Positions 32,241 through 45,157 of a stretch of 64,000 bases of DNA are shown here, piece after piece. Position 1 is the first letter of the stretch, and every line of letters starts with the position of its first letter. The translations under genes and the position numbers were made by a program. A model generated the notes under the pieces. The model was not told where the DNA came from and did not search any database. It worked only from the letters and a program-made list of their open reading frames with translations. Location of the stretch: the NCBI RefSeq assembly GCF_963576675.1, contig NC_088917.1, positions 75,874,610-75,938,609 on the forward strand. The letters are read 5' to 3'. The stretch comes from Euphorbia lathyris. Taxonomy: Eukaryota > Streptophyta > Magnoliopsida > Malpighiales > Euphorbiaceae.

Positions 32241-34589
32241 CAAGGTGAAAAGGGAGGCTTTTGGGGGGGGATTTTTGGATAAACTTTCTCACTCTAAACA
32301 TTTTTAGAGAGAGAGTGAATTTTTTTGAGAAAAATATTTTTTTCCTCAAAAATTCCAAATTTCCTAAGTTCAATTTTTTTACTAAATTTTCATTAAGAAC
32401 GGGAGCTCGCGGTTCGTGGAATCAATCGGCTTCGAATGTCAGATACCGAATTAAAGGTATTATCCGAGGACTAGACTCTTTATTTTATTTAATTTATTCT
32501 CTCCTATTTATTTTTTTTTATGCTATAGTTCTTATTCCTTTAGTTATTTATTTATTTTGTCACGTTTTATTTAGTTAGCGTATTTATTTAATTTTCGTTT
32601 CGTGTTAAAAAAAAAATTCGGTTTTGTTTTAAAATAAAAACCTCGTTTTGGATATCCCAATACGAACCGTGATCCGATAAAAAGGTAGTTCGGGTATCGA
32701 AAATGTTGTAATTATAAGTTTTTTTTTTAGTTTAAAAGAGGTTTCCAAATAACGTTTTAAAATAAAAATATCGTTTTAGGAATTTCCGTTCTCGACTATG
32801 ATCCATCTTTGGTAGTTCGGAAGTCCAAAACGATTGAATTAGATTTAATTTAAAGCTTTTGAATAAATCTGGAAAATATTGGAGTGCTGCTGTAATTTGT
32901 CAATTCTGTCACTAAATGCTGTTTACCGACGGATTTTCCGTCGGTAAATCTGCCAAAATGTAAAAAATGTCATTTCGGTCCCTTTTTCTTAACTTTTAGA
33001 CTTTTAATCCTTAGTATATATATATATATATAATTATGTAATACCTGTTTTTCAAATTATTTTAGAATTTTAGTATATACATTTATTTTAGAATATTGGT
33101 ATATCATTTTTATTTTATTTTATAATATAAGTATAAATATATATATAAGTATTTCCTTTTTATTAAATTAGGCTATGTTTAAATATTAGTTATTTGATAT
33201 TTTGAGAAATAATGGATGGATATTAGTATATGTCATTTTTGGTATTTAAACTATATTAATTATGTATATATATGTATAGTTTTGGGAACATTTGGGTTAT
33301 TTTGTTGATTATTGAAGGAAGTTATTTTTGGGTAAATATTATTTTCTTATCCATAAGATTTACTTATTGTTTTAGCATTTTTAAAGTATAAGTATATAGT
33401 ACCTATTATTTCCATATACATAAAGTTCCTCTTATATTAATTTTTGGGTTTTCATATCCTCCTTTTTTATTTACTTGTATATATATATATGTCTAAATTA
33501 TTTTCTCTATTCTTTTGGGCCCATTCATGGGTCCATGTCTCAAATGGGCCTTGTTTGATTATAAGTCTTGCTTTAAATAAGTGTCTTATTGTAATTGTAA
33601 TAGTTAGAGAGTCCATTAAATAAGTGGGGAAAATAAATCACAAAAAGAGAGTTTTCAATTAAATTACTTAAGCTAATGAGCTTTCTTAGATCTCTAATGT
33701 AAATAAATAGAGTCATTTTGGTTGATATTTCAAATCGTCTTCAAAACACCACGCTTTAAAACCTTAGTCCGTTCCAACGACGGATTAAGCGAACATTGTA
33801 ATCAAAATCGTTTTCTTTATTAATAATGGAGATTTTGAATCGCTTTCTTAATGAATTTGTACAAAATAAAATTGACTTGTATGTTTAACCACGTTTTCTT
33901 ATTAAAAGGCTTTTACTTTAACGTTTTCAATTACTCGAGTCGTTCCAACGGCGATTCGGGTAAGCTTCATCAAACGGGGTTTTAAAACGCACCTAAATCG
34001 TTCCAACGGCGATTAAGGTGCGAACCATATAAATAAACTCGTTTTGGGAAAATAAGTTAGCGTAGAATAAACACACAACATAACATTTAAATACGGTTGT
34101 AAATAAATCACTTCTTTTCCCCCCCTCTCTGTGTATGTATAAACATAAATGGGCGATTCTTTACTGATGTGGCTTTTCAATAATATATGCTCAAAATGGT
34201 TTCCAAAAAGAGAAAGAAAAGGGTTTCAAATGAATTTTAAACTTAAAGAAGTATACGATTAGTCCGTTATCGCCTAACATGCTGAGTAGGAGGCCGGTGG
34301 TTCATAACCGGGCGATGTCGGGGTGCCTAGTAGCCTTTCTTCGGAAAGGAGCTAGCCTTCTCGGCTCGTACCTAAGTTTCCCGAACCCACACCGGTCTCC
34401 CGCAAGGGATCGGTGTTCATTTTCCCATTCGTGGGTGGCGACTCTTCCATATCTCCGAGCTCCGGTCCTGCCGAGCAGCTTGATTCCACGATTGGTTGCT
34501 TTCGGCGCCAATCACCGCTTACGTCGCCATGAGGTTGTCCACCCCCCGGTCCGCCCGGGAGATTAGGCCGCGGCACCTCGTCTAACAAG

Positions 34590-34607
34590 TGGCGACTCCA
34601 CTGGGGA
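34590..34607 (+). promoter_or_regulatory. Primer-binding site, tRNA-Arg type
   Basis: TGGCGACTCCACTGGGGA starts two bases after the 5' LTR. Plant Ogre elements are described as using tRNA-Arg with a TGGCGACTCCGCTGGGGA-like site; this differs at one position. It fixes the LTR end and the element's orientation. Confidence 0.85.
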
Positions 34608-36640
34608 AGTGAGAAATTTGATTCCGGAAGGCGTGTATTAAGCCCTTAACGGGGATGGATCGTTTTACTTCTTTTCGTATGCATACATGGGCATTATTGC
34701 AAACCCTTTGGGTAATTTCCGCGAAACCTCTAGCGAGAGTCCATTCGTCGCTCGAAAGAGGCTAGTGTAAGTTCCCCCTTACAGTAAGGCGCCAGAGGGT
34801 CCCCATCCATTCGTTAGGGGCGAATATGTGCGGTCCTGTGAGGTCCCGCGGTCAGCCGTGTCAGCATATAGTAGCCTTAGAAGTTTCCATAGGATTACCC
34901 GTTACTATTTTTGATGTGATAAATGAATCAGTTCGTGTTTTCAAACCGCCATGATAAGTGTCTAATCCTAAATTATGTAAAGAAAATGAAACGATGCGTT
35001 AATATATACTCGTGAATCGACATACTCATTACCCTAAAACATCAAAATGATTTGAACTAAAGACGACTTAGTCGTCTCGTGTGAATGAACATGTGTGACC
35101 CGCCTTGTCCCTTTCGGTGTCCCGACGAAGGCACATGTTCAGGAAATGCGTTATGACGTAAGCACGTATTAGTATGATTCGGTTTGGTATTAAGGATAAT
35201 TACATGTCGATACAAAAGACTATATTAACAGTAGCCGTTATTCACATTCTTTAAATAAATTGGGATAAAACGAAATCATGATGAAACGAAAACAAAGAAC
35301 ATTTCTGTCTTGAATGACCCTGTCGTAACGTGAAAAGTTTCGCACAAGTAGCCCGTCCCTCCTGAATAAAAGATGAGCTTTTCCGTTACGCCTCGAGTTG
35401 TTCTTAAGAGAAATGGATGTGTCCGCAAATGTGACTAAGAAAATAAAAGAAAAGAAAAATAAACTATACGACCAAAATCTTTCCGAACCTACGATATATA
35501 TCAATCCCGAGGGTAGTTAAAGAAAATAAACCAATGCCGTTGAATACGTGTCTCGAACGATTATATACCCCGTTTGAAATCTCGAAGCCGAATTAAGCCA
35601 AACCATATAATTGCGCCATATGGACGAGACTGCTGGTTTTGACTAACGACTCGATCATTTCGACCGTTACCAAAACTGCAAGAAATATGGCCCGATGTAC
35701 ATGTTTGCTTAATTCGTGCCTAAAGGAAAGAGAACGGTGATATCCTCGCTTCGAATAAGCATGTGATTCAACGAAATGTTGATTTTCTATAACCACACTA
35801 AGATGATATATCCCGTGGATTGGGAAGAACAATGAATTGTTGCTAGCCGAAAGGTTACCGTGCGCTCAAAATAAGACTCACCGTCTTTTCACGTAGCTAA
35901 AATGAGCAAACGGATCCTCGACGCTAAGAACAAACGCGTTACGCGATGAGTCTGTTCCCTAAAATAAAATCCAAAAGTGATTCCATCACTAAATAAACAC
36001 GTGGTTACCTCTCTCAATAGATCCAAAAGATCCCGTTGTAATCCAAAAATCGAGACACGAACCCGCATGAACAAAAGGGAACGAGTCATTGACAATAACG
36101 AACGATGGGACTAGAAGAATAACTCGTACCACGTCTAAAAACTGAGATGCGCTCAAAGGGAGTCAAAACCCGAACTAATGTGTCTCACGAAAGAACGAAA
36201 GATGAGTTATCCCAAAAGGACAATCCAACTTGGTCGATATCTTAGTCACTAAACGCTGATACGTCAAAAACGAACTGTATTGTCTGATGGATGATTTACT
36301 TTTTCCTCAATAATCGACGGCATCACGCGTCCTCTGGACCTCGATGTGAGCCCATACCAAAATCCTAGGAAAGAGACTTGAACCAACGAGTGTGTGGAGG
36401 AATAAGGATGGAAGAGAGATGATGTGATAATTGTGATTGATATCTAACATTTTCTTTCTCTTGTTACGATCTGATTACGCATTATGTTCGATTTTCGCTA
36501 ACTAGTTTGTTTGTATAGATTTATATCTTGTTGTACATCAGTCGAGTCAGATTTAAGTTATAATGCGTTCTATGCTTAACGAATCATTGCAATCATACCA
36601 TATAGAGCGTTGCATGCTAACCGCATTGCGTGCAGCCATT
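34608..36640 (+). other. Leader region of the Ogre-like element, no ORF
   Basis: This is where autonomous Ogre elements carry an extra ORF before gag. Here only short random frames are found on both strands, none with a recognised domain. Confidence 0.55.
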
Positions 36641-36659
36641 CTAGGTTTCGTAGATTTAG

Positions 36660-39600
36660 GACGTGTTTATTAGGAAAGTGAGAAAGAGTAGACCCCAGCG
36701 TCGCGTGTCATTCAGGAGGCATACTAGTTATGTCGTAACGTATCCCATACGTCTTTGCCTTATCGTACCTATGTGTTGGGACGCATCCTATGCGTCCTTG
36801 GCACGTCTTGCGCGTCTTCACCGTGTCGTTTGTATGCTAGCTAGGAGGCATGTCCATTATGTCGTGACGTATCCTATGCGTCTTTGCCTTAGCATACCTT
36901 ATGCATGGTAGTGTACCTCGTATGTTTCTTCAGTGTCGTAGGCACTAGTCGGAAGGTACAACCCTTATGTCATAGCATGCCCCATACGCTTTTGTTTTGG
37001 CATACCCCGTATGTCACGGCACCTCCAATATGTCCTTACCCCGTCAAGAGGCGTACTGTTCTCTCGTGACGTATCCCCTATGTCCTTGCAGTATCGTGTC
37101 ATCACGCGTCCACCCGTCAGAAGTCCCACCTGTCATGTGGTGACATATTCCTTACATCTTTACTTTGTCGTACCCTTAGGGACGTAACGCACCCCCATGC
37201 ATTTTCCATTAATCATTCAGACACCGATCAAGGGGCGTACCTGTTATGCTATGACGTATACCACATGTATTTTCCCTGTTGTGCCTCGTATGTTATGATC
37301 CATTCCTTGTGCCTCTACCACATCATTACACATCGGTCAGAAGGGGTACCATGTGTGTCATAACGCATCATGTACATCTTAGCCTCATTCATTGCGCCAA
37401 GCAAGGGGCATAAGTTGCATGCCCCATATGTCAGGGCATATCAGGTGCTGGTTCACCATGTTATATACGTTAGACAAAAGGCATACCATTTGGGCCGTGA
37501 CGTATCCCATACGTCCTTACCCCATCCCATCTTCCATATCGTGGAATGTCCTATGCGTCTCCATCACGTCAGCTATACGCTAGTCAAGACGTGTACTCGA
37601 TGCGCCACCATGCACCGCGTACATTCAGGCATTGTCAAGGTCGCATATCGTGATAGGTCACAAATGCGTCGTCCATATTAGATACACTAGTCCAGAGCCA
37701 TACCCCACATGTCACGACTTGAGTTCTCACCTTGTTAGGTGCCTAATGAAAGACATACCCCGTATGTCATGATGAATCTCGCACGTCTTTACCAGGTCTT
37801 GCATACCCGTCAAGTGGTCTACCTCTAGACCTCGAGGTGTTCTCTACGTCTTCGCCAGGTTATACTTTGCGTGGGATGGGTCGGACATATCTTTATCGTC
37901 CCGTTCATACCATTAGGGGGTATACCGCCTGCATCGTGACCTGCCACACGCACCTTCGCCATCGTGTTTAAGTCATCCGGAGACATATCCCATATGTCGT
38001 GACGTACTCCGCCTCCCTCTGTCATGGTTAACAATACCAAACTTCTTGGTGGTCGTACCTTGTTGTCCTACATTCACATCGTGGGGAAAATTCCGTTCAC
38101 TTTCCGCATGGTCGACTCGAGACATACTATGTGTGTCGCCACGTCACTTACAACTTATCGATAGTTCAAAAAAAAAAAGAAACATTGTCATGGCATCGGT
38201 TCCCCCCGAGACTCGAATTAACCATTCGTCACATGTCTCACACACGTCCTACTTACGTCACAAGACATACCATGTATGTCGCTACGCCTTAGCCAACACA
38301 CATCAAGATTATGACTGGTACCTTGATCTCAAATGGAACCATAATCTCACGGGTCGTCGTCACCTCCCTTTCGTATCTCAAGACATACCCATGGATGTCG
38401 CCGCGCTATACATAATGCCCAGGTGATTCCAAATTACGTTGTTGTATTATCCATGCCCCTCACCTCGTAGGTTGCCATCATGACCTTCGTACACTAAGAC
38501 ATGCCACGTGTGTCGGTGTGCCATGAACCTATACTCCAAAATTACGTGGTTGTAGGATCGAAACCTTAGGGTCGAGTGAACTGTTTCGTATGAATCTCGT
38601 TTACCCATCGCCATTCGCATCTGGGGAGGTAACCCATACGTAGCACCTCCGTATTTCAAAACTATGGGCAATACCCTGAACTTCGAAATGAACCCTTGGC
38701 TGGTGTGTTGTCCATGCTTCCCATTTGTACCTTTAGGTGCGGCATGTGGGTCGTCATAGCGTCCCCTCGTATTTACGTCATCCCACTGTCCGGACCCCAG
38801 GTTCATATTGACCCTCTGATGCACACTTCACACGAAGTCGCGGCGTCACATTTGCGCTTTAAGTGGCGCCTTATATGTCGCCTCGTCACATCTAATGAAT
38901 CTGTGCGTTATTGTACTAACCGCTTGGCTAGTAGGTCATCACCACACCCCATTGGTACTCTCAGTCGTACCTTGTATATCAACACGTCATTGTACTAAGG
39001 TAACCCACGCATCCTTGGTCTTCTTGAGACGCCCCGTCACATCTTCAAAACAGCCAAATCAATATGAGACGTAACAGGTGTGTCACCATATATCATAACA
39101 CGTCAGTATTCCAAAACATGTGACACTAGTGCTTCAAACACATATCCGCTTTCGGTGCATATCCCGTATGTCACCGCTTACGCTTTGGTCGCTGGACGGG
39201 CCTTGTCAAAATGCGCCCCACATGTCGCCTTGTCATCAGAAATATTTGCAGTCCACGAATATGTCATTAGGCTATCCAATTTTGGATCTGCCTTTGACAC
39301 ACGTTCCGTATGTCATCCCTCGCACCTTACTCACATGTCGAAGACTGAGTCATTTATACCGTCCAGTCAGGGTTAAGCTTATAGCACACACCCACATACG
39401 CGGTTCGGTACGTCTGGTTCGCATGTCAAATGTCGAGTCACTCATGTCATTTAAGTTCAAGTCGAATCTGGGGCAAGTTCATATATGTCATCATGTGCAT
39501 CTTGCTTACACCTCCAATGTCGAGTCATTTGTATCGACAAGTTCAAGTTGAACTTTTGGCCCGTACCTGTCGTATGGAGTGATTCATGTCATCGAGTCCA

Positions 39601-41350
39601 AGTCATACTCTTAGGCATGTGCCCTATGGGCTGTCTCGAGGATCCCGCTCATCCCTTGACACACTGAGTCATTCATGTCGTGAGGCTCCTATCAAACTCT
39701 TGACGTACGCCCTGTAAGTCGTCACTTATATTTTGAGTGCGCCTCAAACAGCGGTTTGTTTATATTGTCAAACCCTCGACACGCTCCCCCTACATCATTG
39801 GTACCGTTGTCTATGTGCCCCCAAACTCCACGAGTCGGAGACATATGCCCTATGTGTCGTTATTTGGGTCTCACTCGTATCAGTAGTATCGAGTTGTTCA
39901 TACCGCGGCTAAATCCAACATTTGGCACTTACCTCGAAGGTCTTGGTGTGCATCCCCGTTGCTCCTCGAGTTGTTCATAGTAATAGGTCCTAGTCATCTC
40001 AAATATCGGTGATGAACCCTATACGTCGTAAATATCCACATAAGATCTTTAGGGATTCTCATAAAACATATCATCATCAGGTTTGCGCTATGAAACAAAT
40101 TGACCTTCGACACGTACCGGGTAAGTTTTCGTTTCCATCTCGTTGATACCTCGATCGAATTAGGACACTTCTCATTCTACCAGACGCACCGATGTCCGCA
40201 AATTCATCGAGGTATTTGGGGTCTCTAGCTTAAGTTAATCCTTAGACTGCACCATGCGTGTCGGTATCGTGTGTAGCTGACACTTCCAATGTTGTTAGAA
40301 GGTACCTCTCGAGTCATCTCTGTGCTTCATCTATACCCAGAGTTGGTCAGATAATACGTGTGTTGTATGCATACCTTATTCGTGTCTCGTACCTAGCATG
40401 TTAGATTTCCCCCACGATGGTTGAAATCCCAAAATCAAGCCATCACATCGTTCGTCAGTTGCGTATAAGTCAATCGTGGGGGCACATTAAGTGGGACTCC
40501 CATCCTGCCGTTTGGCTACCTCTAAGGCATACAACGTACGTCACCGCATTTCCTAAATGCACCATGTTTCGAACCACTCTGCCCAAGCACTAGTGAGTCG
40601 AGTAGGAATTAATAATTGGCACATGCCTCGATGTTGACATATGCATCCTATTTGAACCTCAAGTATCAGGTATTCCGTGTGCGTTACCCCGTCAAATAAT
40701 ACCCGTCATTGCAATAGTGGCTTTCCAAGAGAAGCTGACAATTGGCACACATCACGTATGTCACTCGCGTCCTCCTTATGCCTTAACCTGTTTGAGGCAC
40801 GCCCCGTGTGTTACCACTTTCTGCATAGCCCGCCAAGGTTCCGTTGGTACGTCTACGCATTTGTGTCTTGGGTTTAAACTAACCATCGACCCACACCCCA
40901 TATGCGGTGGCCTCATCCCGCTTGCTTCTAGTTTAGGACACACCCTCTATGCCGGCCTGTTTCAGGAAACTTGTGATTCCCAGAAAGACGTTTCCCTGTT
41001 ATCAGTATCAATACCAAGTAAACTATGGACAAGTGCCCCGCATGTCTCCATCACGGTCTGTTTGAGTCTCGGACATACCATGAGCGTCACATCAGTCCAT
41101 ATAACACCGCGTATCTTCGAAGTACGTCATTACTACCAAGGAGGGCAATCCCTCACCTACCCCTCATGCATGATCGCTTAGGTTGTTCTTTTTAGATCGT
41201 GAGTCGTATCAATGTACCAAGTATGTCATTCCCACCGCTCATGTCGCTACCCCTCCAATGTATCTACACGTCACGGATATCATCGGGGTACACTCTCATT
41301 TACCTAGCGCCCTAGGGAATTTTACTTATCATGAGGGTCGTCTCAATCTC
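36660..41350 (+). repeat. Degenerate repeat field built on GTATGTC / GACGTATCC motifs
   Basis: Over about 4.7 kb the plus strand repeats variants of CGTATGTCGTGACGTATCCCATACGTC, for example near 36731, 36860, 37065, 37495 and 37996, first at about 129-bp spacing and then irregularly. After about 39000 only short pieces (CCCGTATGTC, ACATGTC) remain. Many small frames share VVTYPIRLC-like residues because of the repeats. It looks like an old, heavily decayed tandem array rather than a gene. Confidence 0.6.
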
Positions 41351-41693
41351 ACAAGTGTCAGTCATGTCAAGCATCATTCAACATCGTACATCTTATAAAG
41401 CATTGCAAGGTAAACTTGTAGGGTTCGTGCTAATGTGTGTATAACAGTTGAAATGGTTTCAGGCATCGGCACTTCCAAACAGGTAAGTTAGCACAAACGA
41501 TCAAAGTACTGCCGACGGCTCTGGTAAAAAAAAAGAGGAAAAAGGGGTTTAGCTCCAGTCAAATCGTTTTTATGTTGTGAGAAATAAAGCGCAGATCACG
41601 AATCATGCATAAATCATACATCCATCTATAGGAGGCACAAGTAGATAGCTTTAGCATTCGCATCGCACGTGCATTGCATCATCAAAATTCATA

Positions 41694-42503
41694 ATGCCTA
41701 AAAAGCTCCACTCACCGATCCTTTCTCTTTCCTTGTTAGAAACCCAACTCATGGCCCAGTCTAGCAATTCAAACCACAATCTTGAGAGCCGTGTGCAAGG
41801 GGCTTTAGCCAAATACATCTTTTCTGATGAGTTCAAACGTGCTCTTAATGATCCGGAGAATACTAAGCATAAGGGGGTTGAAAATTCCCAAGAGATGATA
41901 GGAGATTTCAATCTCAGAGCAGAAATCGAGCGAGTTCTTCCCGATATCCTTGCTTCAGATGAATTCAAGATAGAGCTGAAAAGGTTGGTCAGGGAGGTCC
42001 TAAGCGAGTCACTGGTTGCGGAGATCCCGAAAGCCGTTGTGGAGAAACCTATTTTCCAGCTCGCGTCACAAGTTAATCCACAAACATTCACTCCACCAAG
42101 GGTAGTCTCACACCATATTTCACGAACACAACAAGATCCACATCATTGGGGACATGGGATTACCAGGGTTGTTCGCCCTCCGTCGCCCACTCAGTATAGA
42201 AGGGAGGAAAGGAAATTCTCCACTTTCACCCAACCCTTGTTTGAAGTGTTGGAGGGTCTACGAATGCGTGACATACTTCACCCTCTACCAGCCATGGGAG
42301 GTCAAACCACTGAATTAGTCAAACACGGGGGCTACTGCCACTTCCACCAGAAATATGGTCATGAAACAAACACTTGCATAAGGTTGAAACATGAAATCCA
42401 AGATCTCATCGAAGCTGGAAAGATAAGTGATCCAGATCTTTCTCAACAGATGAAGCCTTCGACTTGTTCCTTGAATGGCGAAGTCTACAATGGATCAGGA
42501 TAA
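41694..42503 (+). CDS. Gag-like protein of the Ogre/Tat-like element, no capsid domain seen
   Basis: 269 codons from ATG 41694; a second in-frame ATG at 41751 (MAQSS) is an equally good start. The N-terminal half has two similar helical segments ending SDEFKRAL and SDEFKIEL (about residues 42-50 and 94-102). The C-terminal part has TQPLFEVLEGLRMRDILHPL and then CHFHQKYGHETNTC (CX2HX4HX4C-like) with LKHEIQDLIEAGKI. This is the motif order before and at the zinc knuckle of plant Tat/Ogre Gag proteins (YCxFHxxxGHxTxxCxxLKxxIxxLIxxG). The usual retrotransposon Gag capsid block between them is not recognisable, and no protease/RT follows. Likely role, inferred: RNA binding or packaging, relying on enzymes from an autonomous relative. 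The frame is intact, so it may be maintained. Confidence 0.7.
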   Translation: MPKKLHSPILSLSLLETQLMAQSSNSNHNLESRVQGALAKYIFSDEFKRALNDPENTKHKGVENSQEMIGDFNLRAEIERVLPDILASDEFKIELKRLVREVLSESLVAEIPKAVVEKPIFQLASQVNPQTFTPPRVVSHHISRTQQDPHHWGHGITRVVRPPSPTQYRREERKFSTFTQPLFEVLEGLRMRDILHPLPAMGGQTTELVKHGGYCHFHQKYGHETNTCIRLKHEIQDLIEAGKISDPDLSQQMKPSTCSLNGEVYNGSG

Positions 42504-43470
42504 TCTAAAAAAGAAGTTCCCGAGATTGAGGACACTTATGAAGTGGGAGAATCTGAAGCTTCTTGAAATAGCATGAGAGAAAGGAGTGCACTTGTAGTCT
42601 TTATCCTTGTCTTTTATTTTATCTTCTATTCCACAAGATGTTATTAACCTCCTTTTGAATTCAATGAAATTTCGTTTCCGCAAATTTATCCTAAACATAC
42701 GTACTTACATTTGATATCTACTCAATTGAGATATTCCCGCTTCTATCATGGCACGGACGTAAGCTCTAGAATATACTTATTACTCAGTACTTAACCACTG
42801 AAGAGAGAAAATTAAGAGAGTAAAAAAAAAAAAAAAGCAAAATAAATCATGAGAAACGATTCCCTGACTCTACGATGATAAGTCGGGCGTAGACCCATCA
42901 AACGAAGGGTTCTCACCGGCTTTTGTCCGAAAGAAGATTGAGTGACAATCAACAAAGTCCAAAAAAGAGAAAAAGAAAAGAAAATATGGAGCAAGCAACA
43001 AGCCCTCAGAGCCATACTTGCACTGAGGCACCGACAAAGATTTCTCCCCCCAAAGGGGGACGCAAGTACAGGAGTGCGCCATTCAGAACGAGGCGAGGGC
43101 AACTAACCTATCAGCGATAAAGTATTTTGTTCCAGGATCAACGAAAGGGTTTAGACCTATGATGACTCAAAGTTAAACAAAGGAAGAAGAAAAAAGAAAA
43201 AAATGATGCTAAAAAGGCCCTGGGGCAAAGTCAAGTCAATCGGAAGTAAAAGAAAATAAATCAAAAGCTGACGTGATCAGCCAAGAGGCGTCAAGGTGGC
43301 AAGAGCGGTTGACATTGTCCAACAAATGTGTAATCAAATGTACGAGAAAAGCTCACTGTAACGAAGAAAGATCAAATGTGTAGTCAAGTGAAGCCGAAGG
43401 CGGCAACAAAGTTCAGAACTTTAATCAATCTCGAGGGAACCGAGGAATCCTTCTCATGAAAATTAAAAAA
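42504..43470 (+). other. Internal non-coding region after the Gag-like ORF
   Basis: AT- then purine-rich sequence with no domain-bearing frame. A pol region would be expected here in an autonomous element and none is detectable. Confidence 0.55.
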
Positions 43471-43489
43471 AAAAAGAAAGAAAATCCCG

Positions 43490-44410
43490 ATAGGTTGAAA
43501 ATCCGCAAAGGACGGCCTATGCAACAATAAGGGACACCCCAATAAGTGAAAACCCCATGGGGCGCTTATTTGAAAATTCCGGGGTAAAAGGAGAGAGTTA
43601 AAATAACTGAAGTGTGAAAACCCGAAAGGGCATGCTTTGGTGACAGTGGTTAATAAACTGAGCAGTAAACAATTCAATGTATCTTTGCCAGGTGCTTTAT
43701 TTAAGCTAGACGGTTGCATTTGTAATGAAAACACCCGCATCAATAGACACCCCATCTCAACTGAAATCACCCCAACACCCATAAACCGATCCAAAATCTA
43801 TAAAAAAGAAAAACTAAAAAAAAAAGACTATTCCTCTCTCTCATGCTCCATGAAGTCTGGTTCCTCTGCTCCTATGTGGTCCTCTCAAGGGTCAAACTTC
43901 GACCGAAGCGTCTCTCCTCTATAGCTACTCCCAACGGCAGTATCCCTAGTTTGGCGCACATAAAATCTCACCTCGAGTTGGCAGGGGCGTACGCTAGCAT
44001 AAACTTCTAACCTACGCCAAGACGGTAACTTTAATCGGGGGCACGGCCCTACAATCAGATCAACGTCCATCTCACTTCGGAAGCTTCTCCATTAACGAAG
44101 GCATCGGGCATGAACTCATCGTCAAATGATTAGCATAGAAATGGCCCGTGGATATAAACCCCCTGTGCTATCCGGTATCATTCACAATCAAGAAAGAAAG
44201 AAAAGGAGAAGAAAAATTGAACAAAAAGGTTGGATTGAAAACCTCAAAAGAGGCGATCCAAGCAAAAGGAGAGATAGAGAAAATCAGTGAGATATAGAAA
44301 AGATGAATTGAAAACCCCTAGGGGCAGTTCATGCAAAAGGAGAGATAGAGAATATCGGAGAGATCCCGTTGAGTTGAAAACCCTAAAAGGGCAGCTCAGG
44401 CAAAAATTAG
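43490..44410 (+). repeat. Recurring TGAAAACCC...GGGC mini-hairpin motifs
   Basis: At least six copies of a GAAAA stretch followed by a short C-run/G-run palindrome: about 43495 (TCCGCAAAGGACGG), 43546 (CCCCATGGGG), 43612 (CCCGAAAGGG), 44232 (CCTCAAAAGAGG), 44308 (CCCCTAGGGG) and 44373 (CCCTAAAAGGG). The last three are each preceded by ATTGA or GTTGA and lie in purine-rich repeats with GGAGAGATAGAGAA. Stem sequences change but pairing is kept. Confidence 0.6.
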
Positions 44411-44455
44411 GGAGAAAATGAATACGTCAAACTCTGGTTAAAAGCGAGAGCCCCT

Positions 44456-45157
44456 TTGACACGAGCTCATCAAGACCAAATCCTCATCCTTACAACCCTT
44501 GGTTTCAAACTTAACCTCGCCCTCATCCTCGCACTCCTTGGGGACGGCCCGAACCATCTTTCTCGATCTGAAGCTACGAAAATCCTCCAAGCCTATGAAA
44601 AGGGAATCCATCCGAGTATCTCATCCACATGTACATAGTTTGCATTCCCACATGTCCATACATCCATATAAAGCAAAGCACATAGGCCACACGTGCGCAC
44701 GTTCAAACACATGTACGGTCACCTGCATACGCACATATAAGTGTTTACATGCATCCATAGATTAGGCTACATCCACCCATCTCTATGCATCGCCACATAC
44801 CTTTCCTTGACACAAGCTCATCAAAACCAAATTCCCGTCCTTATAACCCTTGGTTTCAAACTTATCCTCACCCTCGTCCTTGCACACCTTGGGGATGGCC
44901 CGAAGCATCATTTATCGATCTAAAGCTACCGAAATCCTCCAACCTATGAAAAGGAAATCTATTCGACCATCTCATCCACACATGAACATAATTTGCATCC
45001 CCACATGTCCATGCATCCATATAAAGCAAAACACATAGGCCACACGTATGCACATTCAAACACACGCACGGTCACCGGCACACACACATATAGGTGTTTA
45101 CATACATCCATAGACTAGGCTACATTCACCCATCTATATGCATCACTACACGCCTGC
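44456..45157 (+). repeat. 351-bp tandem repeat, two units
   Basis: Unit 1 is 44456-44806 and unit 2 is 44807-45157. They align throughout with scattered substitutions, for example both contain CTTGGTTTCAAACTTA at 351-bp spacing (44501 and 44852). No conserved ORF. It lies just before the 39-bp array, as part of the repeat-rich 3' region. Confidence 0.82.

Larger units (their letters stand above)
31683..34587 (+). repeat. 5' LTR of the Ogre/Tat-like element (2905 bp)
   Basis: Starts TGTAGACACC and ends TCTAACA. Layout: a GC-rich block (about 31795-32160), an array of GGGCG..CGCCC palindromes ending in a 19-bp perfect hairpin (32163-32204), TATA box at 32222, then AT-rich DNA. Near the 3' end CGTTCCAACGRCG-ATT occurs three times (about 33773, 33942, 34002). 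Overlapping long frames in the GC-rich block are open on both strands and are not taken as genes. Compared with the 3' LTR there are about 14 substitutions in roughly 0.85 kb by eye. Confidence 0.88.

Noticed and set aside
31637..32243. Long overlapping frames on both strands, rich in Arg/Ala/Pro
   Set aside because: They fall in the GC-rich LTR block, are open in several frames at once and recur in the 3' LTR (46881-47661). This is a composition effect.
36663..40877. Many 60-150-codon frames with VVTYP-like residues
   Set aside because: They arise from the degenerate repeat field; frames shift from unit to unit and have no domain.
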